Part shown: positions 7,455-10,329 of the stretch, piece after piece | Layout: the number at the start of each line of letters is the position of its first letter | Numbering within the stretch: position 1 is the stretch's first letter | Source: Hydnum rufescens UP504 | Taxonomy: Eukaryota; Basidiomycota; Agaricomycetes; Cantharellales; Hydnaceae | Reading direction: 5' to 3' | DNA: 10,329 bases | Assembly: GCA_014904985.1 (NCBI GenBank) | Contig: MU128972.1 | Span: 17,815-28,143 of the forward strand | Notes under the pieces: model-generated | The model's database searches: none | What the model saw: the letters and a program-made list of their open reading frames with translations, nothing else | Told to the model about the DNA's origin: nothing | Position numbers and translations under genes: made by a program

Positions 7455-7967
7455 ACTGGTCAAGGGGAAACTCCACAACACAATACTACTTATCACGCTT
7501 TTGATAGGTTCTCAATAGGGGAAATTAGTGTGTGATTTGATCCCTTCATTCACGTTTAGATAGTCTCTATCAGAGCAGCTACATTTCTCCATCCAAAGAC
7601 CGCTCCTTCTCAGGGACCTGAACACCGGATTGATCCTGTGATCCCTTCTCTTCATCTCGATCTCATATATGGACTGTAGCTGGAGTCGACTTCAATTCCT
7701 GCTACACCATTGTAAGCAGGAAACGAGGGAGGATCCAGACAGTCCATGATAGGAATCGGAACGAAAAGAAGGACCATGGTGATCAATCTGAATGTTAAAG
7801 CTCGAAGGAATGAAGGTCTTTTGGGTGATAGACAATCTAATCTGTAAGAACACCTGCTCAAGCAATAGAAAAAGATGAATATGGATCACAAAACCACACC
7901 CTAAGGCTTCCTCTTGAGGCCCTAGACAAAAGTTGTAGTAGTTTTAGTGGAATGGTCCCATAGGAAC
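7455..7967. repeat. Foldback (hairpin), copy 2
   Basis: Same foldback as 805-1330. The central stem is TTCCTGCTAC (7696-7705), loop ACCATT (7706-7711), then GTAAGCAGGAA. One T is missing from the left stem compared with copy 1, leaving a one-base bulge. Several other one-base losses are present in both arms, so pairing is slightly worse than in copy 1. Confidence 0.87.
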
Positions 7968-8353
7968 CAGCAGTATAGAAGAAGGATTGGAGCTCCAATG
8001 AACTGTCAAATCAAACTTCTGGATTCAGCCAAGTGTGTAGATTGGGGAGACTGTATTTCTGTTTTTATTCATGGGCTGGTTTGCTCTGGGATGAGTTGTC
8101 ACTCTCTCAACAAGTTGTGTATGGTATCATGATGGTAAGGCAGGGTATGGACTAGCTATAGTCAATGATATATCATGGGATGCTTATGAAAGGCTTTATA
8201 CATGTTGTATTGAATGTTAACTGCTATTGTGTGTACCTATTTGTGTCCTCCTGGTCAAAATGCGGATTCTAAAGAGGGTTCTGGGCCAGTTTAAGCTTGA
8301 TTCAGTGTGTCAATGTATTCTTTCTCTTCTGACTTGACTTTATTATTACTCAC

Positions 8354-8552
8354 CTTTCCTTGGATGTCAGCAACTCTAACCTTAGGTCCTGCAACTATCC
8401 TTGGCTTAGTATTTCGTGTAGAGGGCTTCCAGTGACTTAGTCTTAACAACCTTGTATGTGACTTAGCTCCAGATGGCTTTCAGATCAGTACTCCTCTTCA
8501 GATGCAAGCAGATTTGTAGACAGTAGTATATTCCAGTAGTGAGAATGATGGT
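8354..8552 (-). ncRNA. Candidate ATG-less first exon, copy 2
   Basis: Same arrangement as 1714-1912. The donor AAAG|GTGAGT is conserved with the exon end at 8354. Only small indels separate the two copies. Confidence 0.28.
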
Positions 8553-8612
8553 GGGGATACAGGAAAAATCTACCAGCTTTTATACCTTTCTGAAGGTGGC
8601 TGTGCTTAAAGA

Positions 8613-8640
8613 ATATGACTCACTACTAGGTGAGTCATAT
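8613..8640. promoter_or_regulatory. Palindromic TGACTCA pair, copy 2
   Basis: Identical to 1973-2000, with both 11-bp arms and the TACTAG centre unchanged. Confidence 0.7.
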
Positions 8641-8697
8641 GTGAGACAATAGGGTTGTCAAGGAGGGTGAGTCATTCATAAGGTGGTTGCATGATAG

Positions 8698-8830
8698 GTG
8701 AGTCATTCATAAACAGAACAAAAGGGGTTGCTAAGAAGGTGTTATCTTTCATCAAGCAGTTGCCAAGGAAGGTGAGTCATTCATAAACAGAACAAAGGGT
8801 AGTCATGGGGGTGTATCTTTCTTATCTGTG
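8698..8830 (+). repeat. ~74-bp tandem direct repeat, copy 2
   Basis: Units start at 8698 and 8772. Spacing is two bases longer than in copy 1 because of one-base insertions (aaaagggg and ttgcca). Confidence 0.83.
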
Positions 8831-9012
8831 AGGTTCTAGAAGTTATTTGTGGCAATGGAGATGAAATCAAAGGATATTTCCAAGTTCTTGGAGATTAATT
8901 TGTTTGTAGTCCAGTGGTTAGATGTTTTTGGTTGCTGGTTGATAATGGGGACAAGTACATGGGATGGGATTTGATGTAGAAACAACAGTTTGCATCCGTA
9001 ATAGACGTTCTT

Positions 9013-9515
9013 GGTATCATTCGATGCGGATTTTTAACAGCTTGCTGGCGCAGTGGTTCCGAGCAGATCTGGTGTAAACTGACAGAGAAATTCGTTTTTT
9101 ACTGATGGGTGTTGATCTGATAGTAATATTGTTCTGTAGAGTTCAGTTTTGATCTGTAGAGTTCAGTTTGATCTGTTTCTTCACGTGCTCAGTACCGTTG
9201 GATGCGGATTTTCTATATCTTTCCAAGCGCAGTTTTTCGAGAGGATTGGATGCGAACTGACGGAGAAATTTGTTTTTACTGAAAATACCGGATTTTGACT
9301 GTAATATTGTCTGAGAGAGTGCATTTCTGGTCCGTTCAACTTGTGTTTGGTACCATTCGAAAGGTATGAATCGTGGCTTTCGGAGAGTTATATGGCGGTA
9401 CCTCTCCAAATCAAAACTGATGGAGTTATAGAACAATTCGATTTCTGCACATAGCTGTAATTGATTCGTAATAGGTCACATGATCATTCCAATGGCTGGG
9501 ATCAATGGATATTTG
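9013..9515 (+). repeat. 160-bp repeat units A, B, C (copy 2)
   Basis: Unit starts are at 9013, 9191 and 9349, matching 2376, 2556 and 2716 with scattered one-base losses. Confidence 0.73.
9136..9174 (+). repeat. 20-bp tandem duplication (copy 2)
   Basis: Same duplication as 2501-2540; the second unit lacks one T. Its presence in both copies means it predates the 6.65-kb duplication, or that both copies are the same molecule. Confidence 0.93.
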
Positions 9516-9568
9516 CATTTTCTGATACTGGATGTTTTTATCTTCCACAGCAGCAATACATCAGTGCC

Positions 9569-10115
9569 ACAAAACTGGGAGGGGGAAAACTATAGAATTT
9601 GGATCTCCTGCACTTAATGTACATAAAGAAAAATGCTATGGTAACCGGCAGAAAGGTGAGATTAAAGCGAAAAGATGAAAAATAAATAAAGTCAAAAGCT
9701 TCAAAACTGAAGGAGATATTCCAAATTAAGTCAGAATAGGGGAATATGGCTTAACCAAGCTTTCCTCCTCTCCTACTGAACAGAATCCCTTGGGGAATGG
9801 TGGAACTGGTCGTCCTAGATGCCCTTGGTCAGATATAAGAGGGGCAGAGAATAATTGCCATTAATAATCAAAAAAGCGGAGGCAATAATGGAATGAGACA
9901 TGGGGGAGTTAAATTGTAGAGAGCCAAGTTTTAATCCGCTCATTTTTCCCTTGTACCATTGGATGCGGATTGTCGACAGCTTTCTAGGCGTGCTTGTCCC
10001 AAATGAATTGGATCAAAACTGACTGAGAAAATTGAAGAATACTGAAGGGATATATGAAACACATAGTAAAATTGACCTGAAAGGTGCAGCTTTGACTCAT
10101 TCGGCTCATGTTTGG
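9569..10115 (-). repeat. Right arm of long inverted repeat (copy 2)
   Basis: Counterpart of 2938-3495 and nearly identical to it apart from scattered one-base losses, such as one G of the GGTACC box at about 9952. It is the inverted partner of 6893-7442. Confidence 0.87.
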
Positions 10116-10222
10116 TATCATATGAAAGGTGTGAACTGTAGCTTTCTGGAGCTATCTTGCCGAGCCAATCCGATCAAAACTGAGGGAGATATTGCATGTT
10201 TACCCCTTGAGAGAGCACCGCA
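9952..10222 (+). repeat. 160-bp repeat units D, E (copy 2)
   Basis: Unit starts are at about 9952 (one G lost from the GGTACC box) and 10114, matching 3329 and 3490. Confidence 0.73.
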
Positions 10223-10329
10223 TTAGCCCTATTTGTCATGTGACAAGTCCGCGAGTCGGAATCAAGGCCCGGGTGTGTAATCCGTCACATTACATAATCA
10301 CAATTTGTTAGAGTCACCCTCGAGGCACA

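Larger units (their letters stand above)
8577..8830 (-). promoter_or_regulatory. Promoter-like cassette, copy 2
   Basis: The TATAAAAG box (8584-8577), palindromic TGACTCA pair and three further TGAGTCA sites (starts 8668, 8699, 8773) are all intact. One of the two GATAACACC elements has lost a base (gtgtatcttt at 8811-8820). Conservation of the bZIP sites and TATA box against background indels is expected anyway at this low divergence, so it is not evidence of selection. Confidence 0.53.
7968..9568. mobile_element. Inferred insert splitting the palindrome (copy 2)
   Basis: Counterpart of 1331-2937 at the same place and with the same contents, so the insertion predates the 6.65-kb duplication if that duplication is biological. 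Confidence 0.43.
6656..10329 (+). repeat. Copy 2 of the ~6.65-kb-period direct repeat, right end cut by window
   Basis: This is collinear with 1-3705. All substructures reappear: left arm, foldback, TGAGTCA and TATA cassette, 20-bp duplication, 160-bp units and right arm. The first ~1.6 kb (to about 8290) differs from copy 1 by frequent one-base gains and losses. The remaining ~2 kb is much closer, mostly with single-base losses in copy 2. No divergence point is seen at the right edge, so the repeat may continue beyond the window. It could be a tandem duplication, a circular molecule traversed more than once, or an assembly overlap. Confidence 0.95.

Noticed and set aside
1..10329. LTR retrotransposon with 1-3705 and 6656-10329 as LTRs
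   Set aside because: A 3.7-kb LTR pair around a 2.95-kb interior is conceivable, but no primer-binding site, polypurine tract, gag or reverse-transcriptase motif was seen, and both window ends cut the repeat so TG/CA termini cannot be tested.
1..10329. Ribosomal DNA intergenic spacer array
   Set aside because: The period would suit, but no 18S, 5.8S, 28S or 5S sequence is recognisable in the window.

Overview
This looks like non-coding eukaryotic nuclear DNA, possibly from a plant. There is no bacterial gene density, no operon, no rRNA or tRNA and no open reading frame that I recognise as a protein family. The plant guess is weak. It rests on the style of the degenerate ~160-bp repeat, on TGAGTCA and GATAA-type elements ahead of a TATAAAAG box, and on the general texture of the sequence.

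The window is dominated by a direct duplication. Bases 1-3705 recur at 6656-10329 with a period of about 6.65 kb, separated by a single-copy spacer (3706-6655). The window begins and ends inside the repeated segment with no flanking unique DNA. It therefore fits about 1.55 turns of a ~6.65-kb tandem array, a circular molecule read past its origin, or an assembly overlap. The copies differ mostly by single-base indels, many in homopolymers. Both copies differ from a third related arm at different bases, so some differences are probably sequencing noise, and the lack of long ORFs should be read with that in mind.

Each copy has a nested inverted-repeat architecture. A left arm (about 235-785) is the reverse complement of a right arm (2938-3495). 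Just inside the left arm, 805-1062 folds back on 1069-1330 around a 6-nt loop. Together, 235-1062 is accounted for by complementary sequence at 1069-1330 plus 2938-3495. This suggests one older long palindrome (~0.8-kb arms) whose right arm was split by a ~1.6-kb insert (1331-2937).

That insert carries a promoter-like cassette on the minus strand: five TGA(G/C)TCA sites (two in an 11-bp-arm palindrome), two GATAACACC elements in ~72-bp tandem repeats, a TATAAAAG box, then an ATG-free ~200-nt stretch ending in a consensus splice donor. It points toward the foldback about 0.6 kb away, so a readthrough transcript would form a long hairpin RNA. The insert also holds three units of a diverged ~160-bp repeat. 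Two more units lie in the right arm and two inverted ones in the left arm, all spaced 159-161 bp once a 20-bp internal duplication is discounted.

In the spacer, 3706-5667 shows no recognisable gene. 5668-6640 is a strongly diverged tandem array of ~135-165-bp units that ends just before copy 2.
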